Made by a program: the position numbers and the translations under genes | Source: Campylobacter hyointestinalis subsp. lawsonii | Lineage (GTDB): Bacteria; Campylobacterota; Campylobacteria; Campylobacterales; Campylobacteraceae | Length of the DNA: 64,000 nt | Direction: 5' to 3' | Assembly: GCF_013372165.1 (NCBI RefSeq) | Contig: NZ_CP053828.1 | Coordinates: 1,488,001-1,552,000 of the forward strand | Shown: in pieces, positions 17,654-26,650 of the stretch | How positions within the stretch are numbered: position 1 is the stretch's first letter | Layout of the letters: each line of letters begins with the position of its first letter | Notes under the pieces: generated by a model | Told to the model about the DNA's origin: nothing | Seen by the model: only the letters and a program-made list of their open reading frames with translations | Database searches by the model: none

Positions 17654-18234
17654 TAACACTCCTTTGGATTGGTAAATTTAATACCATTTTTTAAATTTTC
17701 ATAAAAGTCTTGTTTGTCCCATTCTTCTTTGATACCGTCGCTAAAAATGATATCTTCTAAGTTTATCTTACCCATATTTGGATTATAAGCATCTTCTCTA
17801 AAACACTGCGCGTAGCCAGTCGCTGTTTCATGCACAATGATGCTATGAAGCTTTACGCCCTTTTCTCCATTTATCATATTAGTAAGCTCTAAAAGTCTGT
17901 CAATGAGAACAAAAAATACCCTACTAAACTGCTCAGCACTTGGATTTAAAGGTAGTTCTATCCAGCGACGCGAATGCCTTTTTATATCGTTTTTATACTC
18001 AATGTCATCTTTTGCATAAAGCGTAGTACTGTGATCAAAACTATCAATTATGGTTTTGATGCCTTGTTTCATAAGTCCAAAATCATAAACCATTTCAGCG
18101 TTATCAAGGTAGTTTGAGCTTAGCAATACTTCACATTTATAACTATGCCCGTGGATACTTTCCTTGCATCTTTTCGAGCTACAAAATCTAACTATATGAG
18201 CATTTTCATAATCATACATTTTTCTAATAATCAT
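17653..18234 (-). CDS. queD: 6-carboxytetrahydropterin synthase QueD / 6-pyruvoyl tetrahydropterin synthase family
   Basis: Catalyses the second step of queuosine precursor (preQ0) synthesis from dihydroneopterin triphosphate. Zinc ligands are visible as His13 in ENAHIVRF and His28/His30 in SIHGHSYKCEV. The acid/base pair DF...SFDHST and the C-terminal HETATGYAQC glutamate are present. The protein is 193 residues, longer than E. coli QueD (about 120) because of an insertion and C-terminal extension usual in epsilonproteobacteria. The 5' region shows no preQ1 riboswitch that I can recognise. The other que genes are not in the window. Confidence 0.88.
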   Translation of the reverse strand: MIIRKMYDYENAHIVRFCSSKRCKESIHGHSYKCEVLLSSNYLDNAEMVYDFGLMKQGIKTIIDSFDHSTTLYAKDDIEYKNDIKRHSRRWIELPLNPSAEQFSRVFFVLIDRLLELTNMINGEKGVKLHSIIVHETATGYAQCFREDAYNPNMGKINLEDIIFSDGIKEEWDKQDFYENLKNGIKFTNPKEC

Positions 18235-18437
18235 AAATTTCCTACGTAGTTTTGAGTTATTTTATCTAATATTTATTAAATTTAAGTCAATCTTATAATT
18301 TTTTGATACAAGAAATCAAATGCTATTATTATTAAAAAAGATAAGGCATAGATATTGCTGATTTTTGATTGATGATATGTGATTTTGAAATATTAAAATT
18401 AATTTTCTATTTTTAAGGCAAAGAAAACTCGGCAATT

Positions 18438-18617
18438 TTAATAATCCTTGCTCATTCTATGCTTACTTGATGGGAAGTATCTGACCAGTAAAAAAACATG
18501 GCTATAGAATGCTAAGGCTAGTGGGAGCGTCCTATGGGAATAGTATTTATGATATAGACAAGATTTTACTTGATACACAATACCCAAATCCCGCCATAAA
18601 GCCACAGTCGTTTTCAT
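18438..18617 (-). CDS. Possible 59-residue small protein downstream of flhB
   Basis: The only gap longer than 300 bases in the window (18235-18663) contains a 60-codon reading frame on the strand of its neighbours. It starts with ATG at 18617, preceded by AAGGATTTTT, one of the best ribosome-binding sites here, and lies 46 bases after the flhB stop. The protein starts MKTTVALWRDLG and has a mildly hydrophobic middle (LPLALAFYSHVFLLVRYF) and a basic, serine-containing end. I recognise no family. It could be a genuine small gene, a fragment of a decayed gene, or chance. The rest of the gap (18235-18437) is AT-rich, with a TATAAG box upstream of queD and nothing else I can support. Confidence 0.35.
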   Translation of the reverse strand: MKTTVALWRDLGIVYQVKSCLYHKYYSHRTLPLALAFYSHVFLLVRYFPSSKHRMSKDY

Positions 18618-18663
18618 AAAAATCCTTAAAAACTAGCAAATAGAATTTGCGATGCTAACATAA

Positions 18664-19737
18664 TTATTTTAATTTATTGGCAAATTTAGCTTTATTTCCC
18701 ATATAAACAAAGCTTAGCACTTCGGCTACTGCTTGAAATAAATTTACTGGTATCATAGAATCCACATCACAAACCTTGTAAAGCTCCCTTGCAAGAGGTG
18801 GATTTTCCACTATTTGAATTCCATTTTCAGCCGCTATTTTTCTTATACGAAGCGCTAAATGATCTACGCCTTTAGCCAAAACTACAGGAGCTTTTTCCTT
18901 TTTCTTATCATAGCGAAGTGCTACTGCGTAGTGAGTAGGATTTGTGATAACGACATCAGCAGTAGGAATATTTTGCATCATCCTTTTACGCGCGGCTTGC
19001 ATTTGAAGCTGTCTTATACGCCCCTTTACTCTTGGATCTCCTTCCATCTGCTTAAACTCATCTTTAACTTCTTGTTTGCTCATTCTAAGCCCTTTAAAAT
19101 ACTGAAAACGAACTATAAAAATATCTGCGATAGCTATGATCAAAAACAAAAGTAGCATAACTCCAGCTAAGATGAGCATTTTCTCTTTTAACCAAAATAG
19201 CTGGTTAAACATAGGAAAAAATATTGTATGAGGAAGCTCTTTTACAAATTGCAAGAAAAAGTAAAATGCCACTCCAAAAACGGCACTTACTTTTAGTATG
19301 ATTTTGATAGAATCAACAAGTTTTTTAAGTGAAAATAAATTTGCTAAACCTTTTATAGGATTTATCTTACCAAAATTTGGCATCAAAGGCTCAGTTGTAA
19401 ATAAAAATCCAAATTGCATTACATTTGAAAGAATTCCTGCTATCATGATAGAAACGGCAACTGGAAGTATGATGAGTATGACTTGAAGCATAGTATGGAT
19501 AACTATTTTAAAAAATAGCTCTTTGGTAAGCTCTATACCAATCAAATTTTGATAATAAATATAAAGCTTGATAAGTCTCTCACCCATAAACGATAGCAAA
19601 AGCACAAGTGCGATTATACCGACTAAAAGCGTCACAAAACCGCTTGCGTCTTGCGATTTTGGGACATTACCTTTTTGTCTAGCGTCTTCTATCTTTTTAC
19701 TGGTGGGCTCTTCTGTTTTTTCTTGATCGTCTGCCAC
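18664..19737 (-). CDS. flhB: Flagellar export apparatus protein FlhB
   Basis: Inner-membrane component of the flagellar type III export gate that switches substrate specificity from rod/hook to filament. The N-terminal QEKTEEPTSKKIEDARQKG signature is followed by four membrane helices (about residues 32-52, 83-105, 145-165 and 188-210). The autocleavage site NPTH lies at residues 266-269 (VVITNPTHYAVALRYD), so cleavage should be intact. The length is 357 residues. It abuts the nitroreductase gene (2-base gap) and lies apart from the motAB genes. Confidence 0.97.
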   Translation of the reverse strand: MADDQEKTEEPTSKKIEDARQKGNVPKSQDASGFVTLLVGIIALVLLLSFMGERLIKLYIYYQNLIGIELTKELFFKIVIHTMLQVILIILPVAVSIMIAGILSNVMQFGFLFTTEPLMPNFGKINPIKGLANLFSLKKLVDSIKIILKVSAVFGVAFYFFLQFVKELPHTIFFPMFNQLFWLKEKMLILAGVMLLLFLIIAIADIFIVRFQYFKGLRMSKQEVKDEFKQMEGDPRVKGRIRQLQMQAARKRMMQNIPTADVVITNPTHYAVALRYDKKKEKAPVVLAKGVDHLALRIRKIAAENGIQIVENPPLARELYKVCDVDSMIPVNLFQAVAEVLSFVYMGNKAKFANKLK

Positions 19738-19739
19738 GG

Positions 19740-20366
19740 CTATCTATAACTTACTATATCTTTTATATCGCGTCTGTATTTTTGGCTTATGGCATTTTTT
19801 CTATATCCAAAAGTAAGCACTAAAGCAACTCTTTTTTGTTTTGTATCTATACCTAAAACACCTTCTAGCTGATCACGCACAAAACCTTCAATAGGACAAC
19901 TATCTATTCCTAAAAAAGCGGCTTGCATCATCATATTTTGCGCAGCCAAATAACACTGCGCCCTAGCCCAACCAAAAAGTTCTTTGTCGCTAGTGCCCTC
20001 GTTGTCTTTAAGCATATTTGCATATTTTTGTAAGTATGCTTTTTGTTCGTCTTCACTTTTATCTTTTCTACTACAGATTATGGATTTAGCATAGTCTGAA
20101 CTAGCTCTTAGATCATCTATTTTAGCATATATTACTACAACTTTTGAGGCAGTAGTTATCTGAGCTTGGTTCCAGCATGCCTTCTTCAAATCTTGCAAAA
20201 GCTCTTTATCTTCAACTACTTCAAATTCCAACGGCTGCATACCCATAGAAGAAGGGGCTAGTCTGCCAGCCTCTAAAATATCATCAAAATCTGCACTGTT
20301 TATTTTTTTATTTTCATCAAAAACTTTACACGCATGACGAAAGTTTAAGGCTTCTTTGAAATTCAT
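19740..20366 (-). CDS. NAD(P)H nitroreductase (NfsB/FrxA-like)
   Basis: Flavin-dependent oxygen-insensitive nitroreductase family, 208 residues. Visible family features are the N-terminal RHACKVFDENKKI basic patch, GRLAPSSMGMQPLEFEVV (FMN site), AAQNMMMQAAFLGIDSCPIEGF and the late LTFGYR. From memory it resembles H. pylori FrxA more than RdxA, notably in the DSCPIEG segment. Substrate is unknown; such enzymes activate nitroimidazole drugs and reduce quinones or nitroaromatics. It lies between selD (10-base gap) and flhB, in a same-strand cluster. Confidence 0.9.
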   Translation of the reverse strand: MNFKEALNFRHACKVFDENKKINSADFDDILEAGRLAPSSMGMQPLEFEVVEDKELLQDLKKACWNQAQITTASKVVVIYAKIDDLRASSDYAKSIICSRKDKSEDEQKAYLQKYANMLKDNEGTSDKELFGWARAQCYLAAQNMMMQAAFLGIDSCPIEGFVRDQLEGVLGIDTKQKRVALVLTFGYRKNAISQKYRRDIKDIVSYR

Positions 20367-20376
20367 CTTAATCCTT

Positions 20377-21408
20377 TTAAATTAAATTTATTTTATGCTC
20401 TTTTTCTTTTGTTACCACGCCTATTATCTCAGCTTTTTCATAACCGGCATTTTTTAAATTCGTTAGTGCTCTATAAGCATCTTTTTGGGCTATACTTAAA
20501 ATTAATCCGCCACTAGTTTGTGCGTCGCAAAGCAAGATATCTGGGCTTATTTGGCAAAATTTGGATATAAATTTAGCATTTTTGTAGCTACCTTCTGGTA
20601 TAAGTCCAAGATCTGCGTATTTTCTTGCACTATTTAAGATAGGAACTAAATTTTGATATATATCAAAGCAAATATCATCTCTTAACATCTCGCTTAAATG
20701 CCCTAAAAAACCAAATCCAGTAACATCAGTAGCAGCATTTACCTTTATATCTTCTAATGCTTTAAGTGCATAAAAATTAAGCTGCGCCATTACATTTACT
20801 ACTTCATAAGTCTCATCTATGCTTAAAAATCCACCTTTTAAAGCCGTGCTTAAGACACCACTTCCAAGAGGTTTGGTAAGTATCAGCAAATCACCTAATT
20901 TAGCCGTATTGTTCGCCCAAAAATCATTTGGATTTACGATGCCAGTTACGCTTAGGCCGTAAATATTTTCTACTGTTTCTATGCTATGTCCGCCGACTAA
21001 AACAGCGCCGCATTCGCTTATTTTATTTTTGCCTCCAAGCATAATCTCTTTTAAAATATCTCCGCTAAAATGACAACTATCAAAACCCACTATATTCATA
21101 GCCGTTATCGCTTTTGCACCCATAGCAAAGATATCGCTGAGCGAGTTTGCAGCTGCTATTTGTCCATATAAAAATGGATCATCGACCACCGGGGTAATAA
21201 AATCCAAAGTCTGAACGATAGCCGTATTAGCATCAAGCTTAAATACTCCTGCATCTTCATTGCTAGTTAGCGATGAAATGAGTCTAGGATCGCACCCGAT
21301 TATGTCGCCGATACTCTGTGTTAGACCCAACGGGTCTAGTTTGGCTGCACAACCTGATGCTTTTATAAATTTAGTAAGATTTTTATTATTATAAACTAAC
21401 TGTTTCAT
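20377..21408 (-). CDS. selD: Selenophosphate synthetase SelD (cysteine form)
   Basis: Makes selenophosphate from selenide and ATP for selenocysteine and selenouridine synthesis. The active-site motif is SGCAAK, with Cys20 where many anaerobes have selenocysteine, and Lys23. NEDAGVFKLD, ATDVTGFGFLGHL and LLCDAQTSGGLILS are the expected AIR-synthase-fold motifs. The length is 343 residues. It overlaps the yedF-like gene by 20 bases, implying coupling. Campylobacter formate dehydrogenase is the usual selenoprotein customer; its catalytic subunit is not in this window. Confidence 0.96.
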   Translation of the reverse strand: MKQLVYNNKNLTKFIKASGCAAKLDPLGLTQSIGDIIGCDPRLISSLTSNEDAGVFKLDANTAIVQTLDFITPVVDDPFLYGQIAAANSLSDIFAMGAKAITAMNIVGFDSCHFSGDILKEIMLGGKNKISECGAVLVGGHSIETVENIYGLSVTGIVNPNDFWANNTAKLGDLLILTKPLGSGVLSTALKGGFLSIDETYEVVNVMAQLNFYALKALEDIKVNAATDVTGFGFLGHLSEMLRDDICFDIYQNLVPILNSARKYADLGLIPEGSYKNAKFISKFCQISPDILLCDAQTSGGLILSIAQKDAYRALTNLKNAGYEKAEIIGVVTKEKEHKINLI

Positions 21409-21985
21409 TTTCTAAAAGTATATTCATTATCTCAAAAGCATTGCTCATACTTCCTACTCCTAGTCTATCTACAAGCCCCATAGCTTCTAAACAACTACCA
21501 CAACTCAAGATCTTGACGCCTAAGCTCTCTAACTCTTTTAAAGCGGCATAGCTAGGATGAGATCTACTAGTAGTCATCAAAACTGCTTCATTTACGCATA
21601 CTATATACGCCGGTCTTTTACTAGCCTCTAAAGAATGAATAGAGCCTAAAAACTTAGCTAAAAGTCCTCTTCCAATAGGATCGCTTCCGACTTTATCTTC
21701 TTTTAAAAATAAAACTTTATCTTTAAATTTGATATCACAATTATAGTTTTGAACATTTTGGTCTATCAGCTCGTGAGTTTTTTTAAGAATAAGAGTATGA
21801 TCGCCATCTTTTGAACTAACGCTAAACTCAAATTTATTTGTACTTAAAAATTTTTTAACATTTGTAAATGAAGCTTCACTATTTAGTAAAATCTCCAAAT
21901 CATCGCCTATATTTAAATTCTCTATGCTATCTTTTGTCCTGATGATCGGCTCTGGACAATCTAAATTTCTACAATCTATTTTCAC
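21389..21985 (-). CDS. yedF: Selenium metabolism protein YedF-like (TusA domain plus DsrE-like domain)
   Basis: Fusion of an N-terminal TusA/SirA-like sulfur-carrier domain (residues 1-70, with the DCPEPIIRTKD motif and Cys9) and a C-terminal DsrE-like domain containing LSCGSCLEAMGL. The 198-residue architecture matches proteins annotated as selenium metabolism protein YedF, which sit next to selD in many bacteria. Adjacency and overlap with selD suggest a role in delivering reduced selenium, but this is inferred. The ATG follows AAGGAGAAATAGT. Confidence 0.88.
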   Translation of the reverse strand: MKIDCRNLDCPEPIIRTKDSIENLNIGDDLEILLNSEASFTNVKKFLSTNKFEFSVSSKDGDHTLILKKTHELIDQNVQNYNCDIKFKDKVLFLKEDKVGSDPIGRGLLAKFLGSIHSLEASKRPAYIVCVNEAVLMTTSRSHPSYAALKELESLGVKILSCGSCLEAMGLVDRLGVGSMSNAFEIMNILLENETVSL

Positions 21986-22063
21986 TATTTCTCCTTAAAT
22001 TTTGTATATTCAAACCTTGAATCAATTATAACAAATTTTTATATCAATAACGATTAATAAAAA

Positions 22064-23197
22064 TTAATTTCTCCTAGCGTACTCTTCATAGCCAAACTCA
22101 CGCACGGTCTTTATCTCTCCATCTTTACATATCATAACTAAATTTGGAAGTTTTACGCCATTAAACGTACTATTTTTGACTATGGTGTAGTGAATTTGAT
22201 CTTCAAAAATAACCCTATCGCCAACTTTGATCTCATTATCAAATTTAAAAATAGGATCGCCAGCAGCTGCTCCTATGACATCTCCTGCAAGACAAGTAGC
22301 GCCACCAAAACGATAAGCAAATTTACCATTACTGCTCTCACCACGCATTTTTGGGCGGTAAGGCATAAGAATGGTATCTGGCATATGACACTCAGCAGAA
22401 GCATCTATGATGCAAGTTTTTTCTTTGTTTTCTACGATATCAAGCACACTTGAGATCAAAAATCCGCACTGCCAACCTACTGCTTCGCCTGGTTCTATGA
22501 AAACCTCTACGCCATATTTTTTTCTAAATTTTTTTATAAGTTCTATGAGTAAATTTATATCGTATCCGCTTTTTGTAATGTGATGTCCGCCACCAAAATT
22601 TACCCATTTCATTTTTGGTATAAGATTTCCAAACTGTTCTTCAAATTTACATAAAACAAGCTCTAAACTTTTAGCACTCTCTTCACAAAGTGCATGGAAA
22701 TGAAGTCCGTCGATACCATCTATATTTGCCTCATTAAAATTTGCTTTTGTTATACCAAGCCTTGAAAACTTAGCACAAGGATTATACATATCAACAGGGC
22801 TTGATGAGACTTCAGGGTTTATTCTTAGTCCTATACTTTTGCCACTTTTTATAGCTTTTACTTTAAATTTATCCCACTGCGAAAAACTGTTAAACACCAC
22901 GTGATTAGATATACTTAAAATCTCATCTATATCATCATCGCTAAATGCTGGTGAGTAGGTATGTATCTCTTTAAATCCGTGGAATTTAGCGTATTTTGCC
23001 TCATGCAAACCGCTACAAGTCGCACCGCCAAGATACTTTGCGACCAACTCCATACCCCCGCTAAATGCAAAACCCTTTAAAGCACAAAGCACCTTTGCTC
23101 CGCTTTTTGTAGAAATATCTTTTAAAATTTGTAAATTTTTTTCAAGTTTAGCCTCTTCGCAGACATAAGCTGGAGTTTTTATCTCATCAAATTTCAT
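22064..23197 (-). CDS. nspC: Carboxynorspermidine decarboxylase
   Basis: PLP-dependent alanine-racemase-fold decarboxylase that makes spermidine from carboxyspermidine (and norspermidine in Vibrio). Campylobacter is known to use this route in place of SpeE. The PLP-binding lysine is Lys41 in LCALKGFAFSG. Other motifs are HFHALCEES, VNFGGGHHITKSGYD and the C-terminal CLAGDVIG. The length of 377 residues is typical. It is monocistronic by spacing, with 78 bases before and 93 bases after. The partner dehydrogenase is not in the window. Confidence 0.95.
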   Translation of the reverse strand: MKFDEIKTPAYVCEEAKLEKNLQILKDISTKSGAKVLCALKGFAFSGGMELVAKYLGGATCSGLHEAKYAKFHGFKEIHTYSPAFSDDDIDEILSISNHVVFNSFSQWDKFKVKAIKSGKSIGLRINPEVSSSPVDMYNPCAKFSRLGITKANFNEANIDGIDGLHFHALCEESAKSLELVLCKFEEQFGNLIPKMKWVNFGGGHHITKSGYDINLLIELIKKFRKKYGVEVFIEPGEAVGWQCGFLISSVLDIVENKEKTCIIDASAECHMPDTILMPYRPKMRGESSNGKFAYRFGGATCLAGDVIGAAAGDPIFKFDNEIKVGDRVIFEDQIHYTIVKNSTFNGVKLPNLVMICKDGEIKTVREFGYEEYARRN

Positions 23198-23290
23198 ATG
23201 CTCTCTTTTTTATTTTTGAAAGATTATACTAAAAAATATCTGAAATTTTGTAATGTTTTTGCGATAATAAATTTACAATATTAGTCTATT

Positions 23291-23851
23291 TTACAGACCA
23301 AAGTCAGCAGGTTTTCTTGTAAAATCAGAAGAAATTTGTTTGATATCATTTGTCTGTATGAGCCTTAAAACAGCCTCTTTGCAGTGAGCTAAGATCTCTT
23401 TTAGTGCTACTTTTTCTTCTTGAGCAAACTCACCTAAAACATAGCTGATAACTTCGCCTTTTGTGCGTCCTATACCTATGCGAACCCTATCATAATCATT
23501 TCCTATAAGACTATCTATAGATTTTATACCGTTGTGTCCGCCACTACTTCCACCATTTTTAAATCTTACACTTCCAAAAGGAATATCAAGATCATCGTGA
23601 ATAACTATTATATGATCAGGTTTATAAAAATCGTTGATAGATTTGACACAAAGTCCGCTAGAATTCATAAAAGTAGTCGGTTTTGCAATGAGTTGTGAGC
23701 CTTTTTTAAAAAGCTCACCTTTGAATTTCGCAGAGCTAACATCGCTAAATCCGCCATCAAAAAGTAGCAGATCGGCTAACATAAAACCTACGTTATGGCG
23801 AGTATTTTCATACTCTTTACCTATATTTCCAAGCCCTACTACTAGAGTCAT
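23291..23851 (-). CDS. pth: Peptidyl-tRNA hydrolase
   Basis: Releases tRNA from peptidyl-tRNAs that drop off the ribosome. The N-terminal [21 protein letters not shown] carries the catalytic His19. [37 protein letters not shown] and RVRIGIGR are the other conserved motifs. The length is 186 residues. Its ATG shares one base with the rplY stop, giving the usual rplY-pth coupling. Confidence 0.97.
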   Translation of the reverse strand: MTLVVGLGNIGKEYENTRHNVGFMLADLLLFDGGFSDVSSAKFKGELFKKGSQLIAKPTTFMNSSGLCVKSINDFYKPDHIIVIHDDLDIPFGSVRFKNGGSSGGHNGIKSIDSLIGNDYDRVRIGIGRTKGEVISYVLGEFAQEEKVALKEILAHCKEAVLRLIQTNDIKQISSDFTRKPADFGL

Positions 23852-24387
23852 TATTTTGCTTTGATGACGCCTACTACAGCAACACGTCCAGCCTCAACTA
23901 TACTAACGCCCTCAGGAACTTTAATATCACGAACAAGGATTGTGTTATCAACATCAAGCGGACTTACATCTATATCAAAACTATTTGGTAAATTTTTACC
24001 AGTACATTTAACAGTTAAACGTTTTTTAGATTGCAATAAAACGCCTTTATTTTTAAGACCGACTGGAGTTCCAAATACCTTAACAGGCACCATATATTTT
24101 GATACTTCATCATCAAGCACGACTTTTAGATCTACGTGTTTTAAAGCACTTGTTACTGGATGTTTTTGATAATCAACAACCACGACATTATAAGTTTTGC
24201 CACCAACATTTATAGGGAATTTCAAATCGCTTTTGCTTTTTACAGCTTTGATAAAATCATTTACTTTGAATGTAGCATTGATATTTTCAATACCTTTTGC
24301 GTAAATGTTAGCGATTAGATAACCATCTTTCCTAAGAGCTTTTGTACTTCTCTTATCTATACTCTCTCTAACGATACCTTCTAACAT
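23851..24387 (-). CDS. rplY: 50S ribosomal protein L25/general stress protein Ctc
   Basis: Long (Ctc) form of L25, 178 residues: an N-terminal 5S-rRNA-binding L25 domain (about 1-90, [21 protein letters not shown]) and a C-terminal TL5-type beta domain ([34 protein letters not shown]). It precedes pth on the same transcript. An AAAAGGAAATACG ribosome-binding site is present. Confidence 0.96.
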   Translation of the reverse strand: MLEGIVRESIDKRSTKALRKDGYLIANIYAKGIENINATFKVNDFIKAVKSKSDLKFPINVGGKTYNVVVVDYQKHPVTSALKHVDLKVVLDDEVSKYMVPVKVFGTPVGLKNKGVLLQSKKRLTVKCTGKNLPNSFDIDVSPLDVDNTILVRDIKVPEGVSIVEAGRVAVVGVIKAK

Positions 24388-24447
24388 CGTATTTCCTTTT
24401 AAAATAAAATAGTCGTGGATTATATCTAAATTTAGTTAAATTTAGAC

Positions 24448-25638
24448 TTAGTCTATAGGTTTTAGAGGTATGATATCATCTATCTCACAGCTTTTTGGCT
24501 CATCTTTGTCGCCCAAAGCTCTGTTAAGATCGGCATTTTTTAGCCTTAGTTCTAGATCATTTGAATTTGAAGCATTTTCTAATGCTTCTTTTTTGTCTAT
24601 GATGCCTTTTTTATAAAGTTCTAGCAGATGAGCTTCAAATGTTTGCATGCCACTATTTCCACCAGACTCATTTATAGCATCATAAATTTCGTCGTCTCTT
24701 CCTTCTAAGATCATATTTGAAATTCTAGGACTTGAAAGCATAATCTCAAGTGCTGCTATCCTACCTTTGCCATCTAAAGTTTTGCAAAGTCTTTGACTGA
24801 TTATGCCTTTTAAAACAGAAGCTAGTGAGAGCTTTATACGATTTTGTTCTTTTCCAGGAAACATTGCAACTATTCTATTTATAGTATCTTTTGCATCTAC
24901 GGTGTGAAGAGTAGAAAGTACAAGGTGTCCTGTCTCAGCTGCGTGCATAGCTGTTTCTATGGTCTCAAGATCACGCATTTCACCGACTAAAATAATATCT
25001 GGATCTTCTCTCAAAGCACTTCTAAGAGCGTCAGCAAAATTTACCGTATCTTGCCCTACACTTCTTTGATTTATAATACAATTTTCATCTCTATAAACAA
25101 ATTCAATAGGATCTTCTATCGTTATGATATGTGCTTTTCTATGCTTATTTATGTAGTTTATCATACTTGCTAAAGTCGTAGATTTTCCACTTCCAGTAGG
25201 TCCAGTAACTAGCACGATACCTCTATATACTTTTTTGCATATATCTTCAACAGCACTTGGAAGTTTAAGCTCTTCAAACGAAGGCAGATTTACCGGAATA
25301 GTTCTAAAAACAGCACTTACACCTTCCATTTGAAAAAAGATATTTACCCTAAACCTATAATCTTTATTTAATTTATAGGTAAAATCCACGCTCTTTTTTT
25401 CTACTAATTCACCAAACCTGCCACGAAGTAGTTCCTTAGCAAGAGTGAGTGCTTCTGAAGGATCTAAAACCCTTTCATTTTCTACTGGGATTATCTCGCC
25501 TTTGACTCTTTTTCTTATAACCCCACCAGCTTTTATATGAAGATCACTTCCTTTGGTATTTATGAGTTCTAAAAGATACTCATCTAGCTCTGCTTTTAGT
25601 TTAAAATCAAGCTCATTTATGTTTATATCATAATTCAT
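24448..25638 (-). CDS. pilT: PilT-family retraction ATPase (type IV pilus / type II secretion superfamily)
   Basis: Hexameric ATPase powering pilus retraction in systems where it is known. The 396-residue protein has an N-terminal PAS-like domain (SDLHIKAGGVIRKRVKGEI), Walker A GPTGSGKST (146-154) and an Asp box with EDPDIILVGEMRDLETI. The His box AAETGHLVLSTLHT is the signature that separates PilT from assembly ATPases. It lies between tal and rplY, with no pilus gene beside it. Two pilin-like genes occur 29 kb away. C. jejuni, as far as I know, has only the CtsE/CtsP competence ATPases and no PilT, so this gene is a notable difference. Confidence 0.92.
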   Translation of the reverse strand: MNYDININELDFKLKAELDEYLLELINTKGSDLHIKAGGVIRKRVKGEIIPVENERVLDPSEALTLAKELLRGRFGELVEKKSVDFTYKLNKDYRFRVNIFFQMEGVSAVFRTIPVNLPSFEELKLPSAVEDICKKVYRGIVLVTGPTGSGKSTTLASMINYINKHRKAHIITIEDPIEFVYRDENCIINQRSVGQDTVNFADALRSALREDPDIILVGEMRDLETIETAMHAAETGHLVLSTLHTVDAKDTINRIVAMFPGKEQNRIKLSLASVLKGIISQRLCKTLDGKGRIAALEIMLSSPRISNMILEGRDDEIYDAINESGGNSGMQTFEAHLLELYKKGIIDKKEALENASNSNDLELRLKNADLNRALGDKDEPKSCEIDDIIPLKPID

Positions 25639-25644
25639 AATGTT

Positions 25645-26643
25645 TTATCTTAGGTTTTTAAGTATCTCTTCAAAAGCATCGCAAAACGCTTTTAATCCAT
25701 CATCAAGCAATGTTTTACAAATATCATCATAATCTATACCCGCATTTTTTGCATCTGCAAAGAATTTATCCAAAACACTATCTTCTAAAATCTCTTTTGG
25801 AGTGTGATCTGCTTTTATAAACGCTTTGATAGTATCAAGCGGAGCTGTGTTTATCGAATTTGGGTATAAAAGCTCTTTTATATAATAATCGCTTTCTAAC
25901 TCGTTTCCTTTTACTCCAGTACTAGCAAATAAAGCTCTGACATTGCTAAGTCCTGCGTTTTGTATCATTTTATAAGCTTTTGCAGCATTATAAATACCAT
26001 ATTTTGACGTCTCTAAATTTGCCTCTTTTAGCTTGCTATCAAGCAATCTATCAAAACGGCTTACAAATATGCTTATAACGCCTTTTGGTAAAGGTGCTCC
26101 GGGAAATCTTTTAGAGTAAGCTTTGCTTCCTTGTTTAAAGGCTTCTAGGCATTCATTTACAGCAGATGTATTAAATATAAGAGTAGCATTTACGCTTATA
26201 CCTTTTTTCATAAGCTCACTCATAGCCTCAAATCCAGCCTGAGTAGCAGGGACTTTTATCATCACGTTTGGCATTTTTATAGTGTTAAATAGCCTTTTTC
26301 CCTCTTTATAAGTTCCTTCGCTATCATCATATAAATTTGGATCAACTTCTAAACTCACAAAGCCATCATCGCCGTTTGCATAATTTTTAAGTAGCTTATT
26401 TGCAGCGTTTTTAATATCTGATGTAGCTAAAATTTCATAAAGCTCTTTTGGGCTTTTTCTCTTATAATCATTCTTCATCTCTTCATAAGCATTTGAAGAG
26501 CAAATAGCTGATTTAAAAATAGCAGGATTGCTTGTAGCTCCATTTATAGTAGAGTTTTGTATCAAATTTAAAAACTCGCCGTTTATAAAATCTCTTTCTA
26601 AAAAATCACACCAAAGTGAAAATTTAATATCTTTCATATGCAT
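25645..26643 (-). CDS. tal: Transaldolase
   Basis: Non-oxidative pentose-phosphate enzyme exchanging dihydroxyacetone units between sugar phosphates. The Schiff-base lysine is Lys130 in NVMIKVPATQAGFEAM. Other markers are GATSNPAIF and LIFNTSAVNECLEAFKQGSKAYSKR. The length of 332 residues suits the TalB-like Campylobacter form. Two in-frame ATGs, two codons apart, share the AAAGG site, so the start is uncertain by 6 bases. The tal-serB-cheW order matches C. jejuni. Confidence 0.95.
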   Translation of the reverse strand: MHMKDIKFSLWCDFLERDFINGEFLNLIQNSTINGATSNPAIFKSAICSSNAYEEMKNDYKRKSPKELYEILATSDIKNAANKLLKNYANGDDGFVSLEVDPNLYDDSEGTYKEGKRLFNTIKMPNVMIKVPATQAGFEAMSELMKKGISVNATLIFNTSAVNECLEAFKQGSKAYSKRFPGAPLPKGVISIFVSRFDRLLDSKLKEANLETSKYGIYNAAKAYKMIQNAGLSNVRALFASTGVKGNELESDYYIKELLYPNSINTAPLDTIKAFIKADHTPKEILEDSVLDKFFADAKNAGIDYDDICKTLLDDGLKAFCDAFEEILKNLR

Positions 26644-26650
26644 AAAACCT

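Noticed and set aside
17653-18300. preQ1 riboswitch upstream of queD
   Set aside because: The leader is AT-rich with no recognisable preQ1-I hairpin and A-rich tail; I could not fit the motif.
18480-18620. Plus-strand frame in the flhB-queD gap
   Set aside because: It is open for about 45 codons but lacks a suitable start and ribosome-binding site, whereas the minus-strand frame over the same bases has both.
20377-21408. SelD being itself a selenoprotein
   Set aside because: The active-site codon encodes Cys20, and the frame has no internal UGA.
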